Positions 10,826-21,579 of a stretch of 64,000 nt of DNA are shown here, one piece after another. The position numbers were made by a program, and so were the translations under genes. The number at the start of each line of letters is the position of its first letter. Positions within the stretch are counted from its first letter, which is position 1. This stretch comes from Anaeramoeba flamelloides (lineage: Eukaryota; Metamonada; Anaeramoebidae). Location: NCBI GenBank assembly GCA_027625915.1, contig JANTQA010000016.1, positions 2,237,001-2,301,000 on the forward strand. Reading direction: 5' to 3'. The notes below the pieces were generated by a model. The model was given only the letters and a program-made list of their open reading frames with translations, made no database searches and was not told the origin of the DNA.

Positions 10826-11179
10826 TATTACAATCGTGTAGTAATACACAGGAACACTACAAGCCCCTGAGATACCAATTCAATTCACCCACAATCTTTA
10901 GAATAATATTACTAAAATTTTGCAAATTTTCGCATTTTTCAATAATTTGCAAGTTATGTCAACTCCAATATTAATATAAAGATATACTTGATTATTTTTA
11001 TTTCAGTGATTGTTTTCAGTCTAATAACTATTAAGTTGATATCAAAAAATTGTAATTCAGCTTTACAATTAAACAAGGTGAAAAAATTAAAAGATTAATA
11101 TTATTTTTAATTTTTTTACTTGATATTTTTTTTTTGTTTGTTTAGGGGTGGAATAATATGGTCAATGGAAGTTTTACTA

Positions 11180-11379
11180 CAGTCAGTTTCACTTTTAAGG
11201 CACAAACTTTCAACGAAATTTAAGGCACAAAAAAAATCTCAAATTAAAGCACAAAATTCAAATTCTAGTAAAAATAAATTGTAAAAAAAAAATTTCAAAA
11301 AAATTTTGTGCCTTAATTTGAGATTTTTTTGTGTCTTAAATTTCGTTGAAAGTTTGTGCCTTAAAAGTGAAACTGATTG
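11180..11379. mobile_element. palindromic MITE (CAGTCAGTTTCAC family), copy D
   Basis: TA on both sides (11178-11179, 11380-11381). Same orientation as copy A. The right end has a single mismatch (GAAACTGATTG). Confidence 0.88.
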
Positions 11380-11840
11380 TAACTTAAATTTCTTTTTCCT
11401 TTGATTTTTTATTTAGTTTGTCAGATTTATTTCTTTTTTTTAAATCAAAAAAACTATAAAAAATCTAAAACTAAAAATAGTAAATCAAAAGTCCAAAATA
11501 CAATAACATTCGAATTCAATGGATTAAAAACTATTCTCATTAACCGAAAAAAAGATTCAACAAGATATTTCAATGATTGGAGATGAAAAATCTGTTTTTT
11601 GTTGTTATTAAATATCTCTGAATATCTTTTTTTCATATTTTGAGTATTTTTATTTCTCTTTTATAATTCAAAAAAAAAGCAATCAAATAATATATCTCAT
11701 TCGATATTTCTATAAATTTTTATTCCTTTTTCTTATATTTTTGAATTTTTTTCCTTTTATTAATTAAAATTTCAAGAAAAAATTCCTTTAAATAGCCTGA
11801 AAGCTTCGATTCGTTATTCCTATGAAATTTCATTAACTTT

Positions 11841-12410
11841 AATGAAAAAATACAATTTAAGCCATTTTTCGATCAAGGTGTATAGTTGTGGTGAGTGAAA
11901 TAGATATTTTTAAAGGACTTTAAAATTTATTTGAATAAAAAATATTAATTTTGGATATTCTTTAATGGAAATCATTTTTACATATAATTCTAACATTTTC
12001 AATTTTTTTCTAATTTTTTTTTTTTTACATTTAATTTATTTGTAATTGTTTAATTGAAATACCAATAGTCGCTATGTAAAAAAGTGTTATTAATATGTGT
12101 TATTGAAACTACTGAAAATGACTGTAGTGAAATAAAATTTATTTTTATTGGAATTTTATGAAGAATTTTTAATTAAAAGATCAAAATGAACATATTGTTA
12201 TACACAATAGGCTACTTAAGAATTTATAATTTCTATTTTTGAGAAATTGTTTTGATCTATTAGATTAACTTCATCAAGATATCAAAAATTCTTTGATGTA
12301 TATTATTCGGCTTATTTTTTTATCTTTTCTTTAAAGGTTAATTATAAATAATAATTCATATTTGAAAAAATAAATTCCCCTTTAATAGATAAATTTTAGA
12401 TATACAATAA
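11841..12410. mobile_element. DNA element related to 7112-7828, copy 2 (diverged)
   Basis: Aligns by eye to the element that splits the Harbinger transposase: left CATTTTTCGATCAAGG..AGTTGT, middle CAATAGTCGCTATGTAAAA..GTGTTATT..TTGAAACTA, right ATTTGAAAAAAT..CCCCTTT. It lacks the inner MITE. Borders are approximate because the ends are diverged. Confidence 0.55.
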
Positions 12411-12685
12411 AATTTTTAGATATTTCCATCAAATTTTCCATCAAAAATCAGCCCAAATTCATTGAATTTTTTTTTTCATAAACTAATGTGGTAAAGGCAA
12501 TTTATTTTTTATTTTTTTTTTAACTATCCAAGGATAATATTTTTTTCTCAATAAAATTAAAATTTTTGATTCATTTTTTTTTAATGTAGAATGATAAAAC
12601 TGATTTTTTTAAAAAGGCTACTAAATATATTAATTTGCTGAAAAAAATGGGATTAATATTTTGCCAATTATTAAAAATTTAATTA

Positions 12686-12881
12686 CAGTCAATTCCACTT
12701 TTAAGGCACAAACTTTCAACGAAATTTAAAGCTCAAAAAAATCTCAAATTAAAGCACAAAATTCAAATTCTAGTAAAAATAAATTGTAAAAAAAAAATTT
12801 CGAAATTTTGTGCCTTAATTTGAGATTTTTTTGTGCCTTAAATTTCGTTGAAAGTTTGTGCCTTAAAAGTGAAACTGACTG
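12686..12881. mobile_element. palindromic MITE (CAGTCAGTTTCAC family), copy E
   Basis: TA-flanked (12684-12685, 12882-12883). Left end CAGTCAATTCCAC, canonical right end. Orientation as copies A and D. It lies immediately before the dispersed repeat at 12895. Confidence 0.88.
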
Positions 12882-12894
12882 TACTTAATTTGTT

Positions 12895-13925
12895 TCGGAC
12901 GATCAAAATTTTTTTAAATCAGTTGATATTTGGTTAAAGTTGAGTTGTCCAAAATAGAAGAACTCAAATAAAATTAATTGATGGTATCTGACCTTTGATA
13001 GATCAATAATTCTTAATAGAATTTCAACAAAGTTAAAAAGTTTTTTTTTGTTTTGTTTTACACTCTTCACAATCTTTAATACATCATGGATTTATTAGTA
13101 GATGATAATTATGTATTGTTTGTTCTACAGGTATTCCAATTTATAAAGAATTATTAATATTCCGATTAGTGAATGGTTCTTAGGTATTTCCAATAAAGTG
13201 GGGCAAATTTATTTTAAAATATATTCATTAAACTCAATCTTCAAAAGAGTATTTAAATATATAAAATATTTAACTACCATTTATTGGTTTTGGATAATAA
13301 TACAATTTTTTCTTAGTATTGTTATTGCATACAAAATAGATATTAAAATTTCTGATCTCGATTTTGTCGGATATTTTTTAGGGGTGGTAACATTGGTGTT
13401 TATTATTTTCTTTTTGATCCAAAAAAATTGTTTTCATAACTTTTTTAATTTCAACAAATTTTCAAATAGAATTGAAACCATATAACTGTATTTTATATTT
13501 TAAAAAAATCATCTGTACCCTTTATATCTTTCCAGTTTTTTATTGAAATTGCTCATTATATATTAAAAAAAGCGGGTGCTATTTTTTTTTTTTTTTCATT
13601 TGAAAATATTTCAATAAACTAATATATTTTGAAATAAATATATTAGTCATTGATACAATGGGCACTAATATTTAACTTAATTTGGTATTTTCAATCCACG
13701 AATACCTCTACTAACTAGTGATTTTTTATGAAATGATAAAAAATATGACACACTTTTTTAGAAATACCTTAATTTGGTATTTCTCCTGGATATATACAAG
13801 AGATAAATAACTATGAACATTACAATTAGTGAACAGTTCTAATTTGGTATTTCTTCGTGAATTGATTGAATAAGATTTTTTTCATTAATTGGATTATGGT
13901 GTGTTAAAAATTTTGAATTGAAGTT
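12895..13925. repeat. dispersed repeat (GTTAAAGTTGAGTT family), interrupted copy
   Basis: Left block: GATCAAAATTTTTTT..GGTTAAAGTTGAGTTGT..GAACTCAAATAAAATTA..TGACCTTTGAT. Right block: TAGTGAA..GTTCTAATTTGGTATTTCTTC..AATTGGATTATGGTGTG. Both occur together at 50870-51235 and, inverted, at 19685-20045. Here the two blocks are separated by the insertion at 13183-13768 and a short tandem duplication of the right block. Confidence 0.65.
13183..13768. mobile_element. MITE with GGTATTTCYAAWAAAGTG ends and TTA target duplication
   Basis: The left end GGTATTTCCAATAAAGTG and the inverse of the right end, GGTATTTCTAAAAAAGTG, match. TTA flanks both sides (13180-13182, 13769-13771). The related repeat at 51.1 kb shows the unoccupied sequence (GGTTCTAATTTGG). 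A 3-bp TTA duplication is the PIF/Harbinger signature. A related end (GTGGGGCAAATTT) is seen inverted near 56120-56147. The 95-codon hydrophobic frame inside is not supported as a gene. Confidence 0.65.
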
Positions 13926-14109
13926 TTGGATATATTCAAATTAAAAAAAAAAAAATTTAAAATTAATATTTTTTTTTTATTTTTTTTATTTTGAAGGGAG
14001 GAAATTAATTTCCTCTTACAGCCGTTATTTTTTTTTTTGATTTAAAAAAATAAACAGAAAATTTATTCTATTTTCAGTTTATTTCTTAAATTAAAAAAAA
14101 CTGCCGTTA

Positions 14110-14205
14110 GCTTTTCCAGAATTAAAAAGAATAGAGAAAAATCAAAGATTTTACTCAATTCTTTTGAATCATGGAAAAGCTAGGCACTCTACGGCACTAC
14201 CCTAA
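14110..14205. repeat. hairpin cassette
   Basis: Bordered by GCCGTTAGCTTTTCCAGAAT and ATGGAAAAGCTAGGCAC, with stem AAAAGAATAGAG / CTCAATTCTTTT. A second palindrome with a different stem (AAATAAACAGAAAA / TTTTCAGTTTATTT) lies directly upstream at about 14030-14105. Confidence 0.7.
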
Positions 14206-14502
14206 TTTCTAAAAAAATTAATATTTTATTTTGGTATAAAAAAAATATAATTTTTTCAATTAAATGATTCATAAATTGATATTACAAATAATAAACATTG
14301 TGCGAAGGGAAGGGTAGAAGAATGATGAAAAGGGATGATAAAAAGAATAACCTCGGATAGGGATTACCATTTCGAGAAATTCTCAAACTCTTTTCACAAT
14401 GAAGGGAAAAAAAAATGATCAATAAAAACAGGTATTCGTATATGGTCATGTACATACAGACATATATAAATATATATATTTTAATATATTAGATTTTAAA
14501 TA

Positions 14503-16020
14503 TTAAAAGTAATGATTTGAGACATTAATTTGCTTATTTTTGTGATAATTAGGATTTTTTATTCGGTTTTTAGATAAGATTTGTTCTTTAAAATAATTTT
14601 TGGGGATTTCACGTTTTCTGGTGTAATTGTGATCAAAATTATTAAAAATTCTATCAATCTCTTGGTTTGGGTGATAATTAATATGGTTGGATAAGATTTC
14701 ATTTGAATAATTCTCTGTTTTCATAAAAGGCTTTTGTTCTTCGTCAGTGAATGGGGAATACGTTAGATGGGGAAAAGAACAAGAATTATGTTTTGGAGAG
14801 ATATATTGCAGATGATCATTATCGGAATAATAATTTCCAGAATAGTAGTGAGTAAATATACCTGTCTTCTCTTTGGTATACCCTTGGTTTGGGCCAATGC
14901 TATTTCGGGAATTTCTTTTAATGACAGTTGGGGAAATGCTTGTGATTTCTAATTTGTCTTTTAATTTGCATTTGGCTTCTCGATTTAATTCAGAACTCAA
15001 CTGCATTTCATTTGGATTCTCTTTGGTTGGAGAAGATAACAATTCATTCGAAGTTACCCTTTCAGGGTTTTGGATTAAGTTGGGATAAAAGAGCCCATAT
15101 TGTTTCTTATAAATGATCTCAAGAGTGTCTTCAAATTCTCCCTCTTCCAAGACAAGATTCCAATTTATTGAAAATAAAAAAGCAACTTCTAGTCGATTAA
15201 TTAATCCCAGCGAAATCCCGAATATTTGAACATAGCTTTGGTTGTCATAGCAAGTGTCGTCGCAAAATTTGGATGAAACCATAATTCTATTTTTGTCATT
15301 ATTAGTGGTTTTTGGAAGTAGAGAAAAAGCAAAAAGTTTTTAGAATTAGCAAAATCAGAAATAATTTATGGAAAAAAAGAAATTTCAATTTTTTATTGTA
15401 TGAAAATAAAAAGAAGGTCTTCAAAAGTCAAAAATAATCACGTAAATTGATACTTGGGCTTTTTATATTTTAAACGAATTGTCAAATCGAAAATAAGTAA
15501 ATTAGTTGACAAAAGAAAGTAAAAAAAAGAAAAATTTTGCAAAGATCTTTCGACGTTTTGCAACCTAAAATAAAATCATCAAAGAAAAAAAAACAAGTCC
15601 CTTTCAAAACTGAATTGATTCGTTTCAGTTTAGACGAATTTAACTATAGACTTGAACAGAAAATGAAGAAAAACTGAAAAAAAAAACAAAAAATTAAAAA
15701 CAGTAAGAAATTTTGGAAGAATAAAATTCTTACGATGTGATCAGTAAATGAAGACAATTTTTTGAAGTGATTTCTAAACCTTTGTTGAGAACAACAACTC
15801 TCCTCATCACTTCTACTGAGTGAACCAATGATTCGTAAGAGCAGGGGCAAGAACAAAAGATTTTTGAGATTGTATCATTTATTAAATTCAAATTATTCTC
15901 TGAATTTTCAAATAATAAAAAGTGTTCTGGTGTATTGTTCCTTGGGCTGTGCTCTGTTAGTTTCACGAAATCAACCCAGAACCCAACTAAAGCTTGTGTG
16001 AAATCATAAAAATTATTCAT
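14503..16020 (-). CDS. PHO80/P-type (PCL-like) cyclin
   Basis: Two exons: 16020-15734 and 15286-14503, about 356 residues. The 446-nt intron has donor GTAAGA and acceptor AAATAG. The first exon gives MNNFYDFTQALVGFW... with a helix carrying SVEVMRRVVVLNKGLEIT. Splicing joins ...CLHLLITS to IMVSSKFCDDTCYDN, producing the cyclin-box core (LLT..M.ASKF.DD..Y.N) followed by 'YVQIFGISLGLINRLEVAFLFSINWNL', the classic GIS..E(I)N.LE..FL pattern of Pho80-like cyclins. The C-terminal ~200 residues are Asn/Ser-rich and probably disordered. Such cyclins activate Pho85/CDK5-type kinases in nutrient and cell-cycle control. The partner kinase is not in the window. Start and splice sites were chosen because they keep frame and restore the box. 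Confidence 0.82.
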
Positions 16021-17444
16021 TTTTATGGATCTTGAAAGAGGAAAGAACAAGGGAAAAGTGTTTTGATAAGTAAAAAAAAGTAGTAAAATTAAAATAGAAA
16101 AAAAGGTTTGAAAAAAGTTAAGAAAATGTTTATTTTTTAGGTTACACAAGACAAGAATAACACAAAAATTGTAGTCACTTTTTTTACTTAGCAACACTTT
16201 TGTTTTTATGAAATTGTTCCAAATTTGAAAGGAATTAGAAGATCAGACTGCAACAACTTTCAATTTAAAAGTTTTTACAAGTTATACTTTTAAAAACATG
16301 TAATTTAAACAACTTTCCAATTTTTGGTTTTCATAAAAAGAGTTTCAGGTTATTGAAAGTTTACAAATATTTTCTTTTGATAACTTTCAAAAATTTCAAT
16401 TAAATTCAAAATGCTATCTTTTGTTAATTATAAATTTTATCCCTTTTTTTGGCTTAAAAAAGTTTGTACCAAGTATTTGAAATTTGAAACAATATGAAAG
16501 AATATCAGAGAATGAAATCTTGCAGACTGTCAGCCTGAAAGTTCGAAAAAGTCTTGAAAGTATTTGTATGGATTGTGCTATTCTTGTCGTGCAATTCTCA
16601 CACATCTTTTGGTTGGTGTAAATTCTGAGAAATAATACTTTTTGATTTGACTCAAAAATTTGACAATTATTTACAAAGTTTTTTGCTATTTTTTTCAAAA
16701 TATTGACTTAAGGCAATTCTTCGGTCCAGAGAATAACCCTCCTTTTCTTAAAACTGCTCTTCAAACAACATTTAATTCAATAAATAAAAAATAAACATTG
16801 ATTTTTAAATTGATCAACTTTCAAATAACTCTTTGGTTGGTTTAGAAGAACTTCAATTGTGAACGGGATTTAAATTTGAAAAGAGTTCTCAAGAGGAAGA
16901 TTACTAACATTTATTTCAGTTAAATAAATAAAAAGTGGGTAATTTCACCTTTTTTTATATCCTAAACAACGTAAAGAAATTAAAACCACCTTATTATCAT
17001 AAATTAACAGTAGGTTCAATTATAAGTTCTTTATTCTCAACATTTGATAAATAAATTTTGTTTTCGAAATAAATTTAATCGAAATTTTTTACAATAATTT
17101 TATTCAAGACAAGGTAAGAGTCAAATAACATAGTCAAACAAAATTGGTGTTTTTTTTATGTTGACGAAGTGTCTGATAACACACCCATTTGCAGAACTCG
17201 TCAAAAAATCACTAATAATTTTAAAAATCTTTTTTGTATTTAAATTTTTAGGATTTTTTTGTTGGCAAGTTTTGCTGACTCAAAGACAAAAAAGGTTGAG
17301 AAGAAAAAATACACTTTAAAAAGATCTTATGAGAATCTCTTGGGATTTGACAAAAAAAAAAAAAAAAGGTAGCAATACTGTTGAATAATATTTTTCAATT
17401 AAGAGAAAAAGAGAAGATCTCAATTTTGATAAAAAACAAGAGTT

Positions 17445-17611
17445 TACTGGTATTTGAATAATAAATGGGATTTTTTTTCACTTCATTTTTAATTTCTCTT
17501 TTTTAAGTGAACATAGATCAAGAACCTCTTTCTTTAAGAACTATATTTATAAAAAAAAAATATCGAAAAGGAAGTGAAAATTCTTTCTCATTTAGAATTC
17601 AAATACCAGTA
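17445..17611. mobile_element. MITE, 'CTGGTATTTG' family
   Basis: Begins TACTGGTATTTGAATAATAA and ends with the inverse, AGAATTCAAATACCAGTA. Inner CACTTCATTTTTAATTTC / GAAAAGGAAGTGAAAATT extends the inverted repeat. TA sits at both ends. Confidence 0.85.
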
Positions 17612-18874
17612 AGACTTATTAGAGCAAAATATACAATCACCCTTCTTGAGTGGATCAAGGCCTTTCAAACATACTATTCACATTGCATGTTCACAGAAAA
17701 AGATGTGAAGTTTTGTGAGCAACATTGTTTTTCGAAATTTTTTACTTTTGCTTTGTGATCTTTTTTGGAAAGATTTCTAATTTTGTATTATTCGGATCAG
17801 GAAATCAAAATAAAATCAGAAGAGAACAACACTAATTATTAATCCCATGATTCAAAATAATTCTCAGTACATTTTTCTTCTTTTGTTGATCTTTCTTTTT
17901 TTATTTTTAGGTTTTAATTTAAGGACTATTTAAATTTATGTTCTCTTTGTGTTATAATACTATTATGAAAAAACAATAGGCCGTCTTATTGATTGTTTGT
18001 TGAACAAAAATCAAAATGCCTCAATTTTTCATTTAGAATTTGTTGATAACTACATTTATTGATCAAAAAAACTTTTCGAAATTTTTGAACAAAACAAGGC
18101 AAATCCGAAAACGATTTTGGTTACCTCTTACGGAAACATACCATCTAGACAATTTTGAAGTATATTTATAAGCTTGCCTTTAACTCTAAAAAATGTGAAT
18201 AGAAAATGAGGGAGACATCGAGCAGATACATTTGGGTTTTCGAACACTTTGAAGGATAAATTTGGAATTTGGTTTGTTAAAATACTTTTACTTGATTGAC
18301 ATAAATTATCTAAAAAAATCTTAAATTTTCACTAGATCTTTTAAATTATCATTCTCTTAAACTTAAAATTGACATGGTAGATATAAAAGTAATAATTGTG
18401 AAACATAAAATTTGTCTAATAATTGAGGAGAAGGTAAATTTGACCGATTTTGAATACCCCATTTTCTCAGAAAAAGACATATTAAAACCATTTCTTTAAG
18501 TAAATAAATGATTATTTTATTAGATGTGAGTGTTATATTTTCGAGCAACACTTATTTCCGAAGTTCTAAAATATGGATGTTCAAGGCATAAACAGCAAAT
18601 TTTTAGGAATAAGGTATCTATCTAGTACCCAACAGTATCCATAAGGCCGAATCATTTATGACGGCAAGACTGATGATATTTTCAGGGAAATTTTAAATTA
18701 GGAATGAAATTTGTTATAATTTTTTTGTAATTATCTAAAATTTTTTATATACCCTATTGTTTTTTTTTTTATTATTATTGAAAATAATTTTCTCTTAAAT
18801 TGAAATGTCTCTGTTTTTATTGAAAAAATTGACATTTTAAATTCGTGCCCCCGGTGCCCCCACTCCGAGAGGCA

Positions 18875-18965
18875 GTGTCTCGGTTTTTTTCATAATTCAA
18901 AAGAATTGAGCACAATCAAAGATCTTACTCTATTCTTATAAATTATGAAAAAAAACCTAACGACA
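18875..18965. repeat. hairpin cassette, diverged
   Basis: CATAATTCAAAAGAATTGAG and CTATTCTTATAAATTATG form the stem. The right border AAAAAACCTAACGACAGTG matches other cassettes; the left border (GTGTCTCGGTTTTTTT) is altered. Confidence 0.6.
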
Positions 18966-19085
18966 GTGAAATACAAATTATTAATCACGGATTGTGTAAT
19001 TTTTATAATCGTTAATCTTTCTATCCGGTTTTTGCTCCTCCTGTATATTCAGGAAGCAGATAGTTTCTATTTGGTCATAAAAATG

Positions 19086-19087
<2 letters not shown>

Positions 19088-19130
<43 letters not shown>
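19088..19130. repeat. (AT)n microsatellite
   Basis: About 20 uninterrupted AT units. A second, longer-flanked run is at 63448-63483. Confidence 0.95.
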
Positions 19131-19132
<2 letters not shown>

Positions 19133-19684
19133 TAATTATTTTTTTATTTCTCTTTTTTTTTCTTTTATAAATTTTCTTTAATTACTACTTTCTCTAAATA
19201 AATAAATAAAAAAATTTATATTTTACCTTTTTCTTTTTTAGAAATTTCTTGAACGACTCACGGAACCTTAAGAACTAAATTTTATATTTCTTTATTTTTT
19301 TTTTTTTTGATTTTTGTATTATCTAAATGATGTGTTTTTTAGAAACTCGAAAAAAGAAAGAAGCACACTTTATATTTGGACATTGTTATACAAAGTCTGG
19401 ATGGATTATTTTTGCAATAACATAGATCATATATTTAAATATCCCTCGTTAAGGGAGTTAATTTTATTATATCAATTATAAGTGTCAGATTTTATTGGAA
19501 ATTAAAAAATTAAAATGATTTCTCAGCACAAATAAATGGACCCTGTTACAAATAGAGGGTGAATATTGATCAAGATAAATTATATTTACACTCAAAAAAA
19601 AAAAAAATAGAAATCAAATATATAAAAAAACATTAAGAAAAAAAATACATAAAAAATATTGATGTAATATCTAAAACCCAATTC

Positions 19685-20045
19685 AAAATTTTGAACCTAC
19701 CATAATTCGATTCGTGAAAAAAAAAACTTTATTAATCAATTCAAGAAGATTTATCAAATTAGAACCATTCACTAATTGAAATGTTAAAACTTGTATATAA
19801 ATTACAATACTAACAAAACAATAAATAAATAATTATAAATACAAATAAATCATGGGTGTGTTAAAAATTTTGGAGAGAGCAAAACAAAAAAATACATTAG
19901 TAAATTTGTTTAAACTCTATTAGGAATATTGATCGATCAAAGGTTAGATACTAGCAACTAATTTTATTTGAGTTATTCTATTTGGAACAACTCAACTTTA
20001 ACCTAATATCAATGGTTCCAAAAAATTTTGATCCAACGAAACAGA
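19685..20045. repeat. dispersed repeat (GTTAAAGTTGAGTT family), inverted copy
   Basis: Read on the minus strand it gives GGTTAAAGTTGAGTTGTTCC, AACTCAAATAAAATTAGTTG, CTAACCTTTGATCGATCA, then GTTCTAATTTG and AATCGAATTATGG, in the same order as 50870-51235. This is the most compact copy seen. Confidence 0.65.
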
Positions 20046-20629
20046 TTACGTAATTCAAACAATGAAAATGAAAACAAAAACTAAAAGATGAAAAAATGAT
20101 TATCATATTTTACAAAAATCAAAATTATCTCCAATTTCAATGAAATTGGATTATTGTGATTGTTTGGAACGTTTTAGCTATGTGGAAAATTTTAAATTTT
20201 AGTTTCTCTATGCAACACCCAATAGAAGTACTTCTTCTGTATATTGTTTTATTTTTAATTTTAGTTGGAAATAACTTTTAATTAGATTGTTTTTAAAAGC
20301 CAAACTACTTACGACATATGTATAAAAATAACTTCTGAATTTTTTATGTTTTTTTTTTTGTTAAAATTGTGATTTTTTCATTAAGTGTGATACTTTTCCT
20401 GTATATTCACAAAAAGCAAGTAACTTAATAATAAACCCCATTCCAAAAATTTGGACACACCTAAAATCAAAAATAGGAAAAGGAAGACCGAATTTCTTAT
20501 ATATTTTCCAAAAGTTATAAAAAAAACTTTTAAGTAACCCGATATTAATGTTTTCATAAGTAATTATTTTAATCCAAATAAAAGAAAAAAATATCAAACG
20601 AAAAAATAAAAATTATGTATCCAAAATAA

Positions 20630-20830
20630 TGAAACAAGTGCAATAAAAAATGTATTGGTTAATTTGTTGAAATTTCACCAACAATTGTTGTGTGATCAAA
20701 TGATAAGATATCATTAGCAAATTGATGAGATTTACCAATTTAACAAACTCAACACTAAACTTCTATCAACCATCAAAAAAAAAAAATAATCTAGTTATAA
20801 CGAAAGAGGTTACATAACTCCAAAAAAGGA
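20630..20830. repeat. diverged member of the GTTAAAGTTGAGTT repeat family
   Basis: The minus strand carries GTTGAGTTTGTTAAATTGG, ATCTCATCAATTTGCTAATG and ATCATTTGATCA in the same order as the neighbouring copy at 19685-20045, but is strongly diverged. An old insertion is likely. Confidence 0.4.
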
Positions 20831-21386
20831 AATGAAAACAAAACAAAAAAGACAAAAAATGAAATAGTTTCGAAAAAATCAAAATTTTTTCAAATTGAAT
20901 TTAAAGTGTTTATTGTTATTCTTTCAACTATACAAGCTGTGTCCAAATTTTTGGAAGATAGTTTATTGGTTATTATCTATTTAAGTAAATATCCTAAAGT
21001 TAAATTAAAAGAAAATACATTATCACATCAATTCAAAAAGTTTTGACTGAAAAATAGAACTTATTTTAGACTAGAGACTTTTAAAAATAATGGTACAACT
21101 ACAATAATAAATACAGCACCCTGAAGAGTTTAAGGGATGAAATGTTGATTATATTATTAATATAGCTTTCTTTACAAAGATTACAGGATAATTGAAGTGA
21201 TATTTTTTTCTAATTTGTAATTTTCATTTATATTATTTCATACTAGTGATGTATATTTCAAAATAATTTTCAAAAATGAATTTTTAATGGAAATTTGTTC
21301 AAATTTATCTAATTTGATCTGGTAAAAGAAATAGTATTTTTTTTTATTAAAAAAAATTTTGATCCAGAAATATAGAAAATTGCTTA

Positions 21387-21579
21387 GGGTCAGTTTCAAA
21401 TTTAAGACACAAACTTCAAAGAAATTTAAGGCACAAAAAAATTTCAAATTAAGGCACAAAATTTAGATTTTTTTTTTATAAATTATTTTACGAGAATCCA
21501 AATTTTGTGCCTTAATTTGAGCTTTTTATTGTGTCTTAAATTTCGTTGAAATTTGTGTCTTAAAAGTGGAACTAACTGT
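21387..21579. mobile_element. palindromic MITE (CAGTCAGTTTCAC family), copy F, diverged
   Basis: Same architecture as copies A-E (TCAGTTTCAAATTTAAGACAC on the left, GTCTTAAAAGTGGAACTAACTG on the right by parts) with more mismatches and an imperfect TA flank. It is the oldest-looking copy. Confidence 0.75.

Larger units (their letters stand above)
9886..10965. mobile_element. large foldback element carrying two MITEs
   Basis: The outer arms are inverted: 9890-10000 (TGCGAAAATTTGCAAAA, then TATTATTCTAAAGATTG and TGAATTGAATTGGTATCT) matches the reverse of 10850-10960. Inside lie inverted copies of an 85-bp unit (10231-10317 and 10689-10825) and two palindromic MITEs. The central part, about 10318-10470, has CCTTACC-rich sequence not seen elsewhere. 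The layered inverted structure suggests one large non-autonomous element invaded by smaller ones. Confidence 0.65.
8984..14502. other. gene-free MITE cluster
   Basis: No supported host gene. The stretch is largely filled with five near-palindromic TA-flanked MITEs, a foldback element, a copy of the nested 7.1-kb element, a dispersed repeat carrying its own insertion, and a hairpin cassette. Short frames at 10765-10974, 11401-11586 and 13198-13485 fall in these repeats. Confidence 0.7.

Noticed and set aside
13198-13485. 95-codon hydrophobic frame resembling a membrane protein
   Set aside because: Lies entirely inside a TTA-flanked MITE, starts at a GTG, and its Phe/Ile/Lys content is what AT-rich DNA gives by chance.
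17507-17758. 83-codon frame with mixed composition
   Set aside because: Its first third is the inner arm of a MITE and no family or start context supports it.
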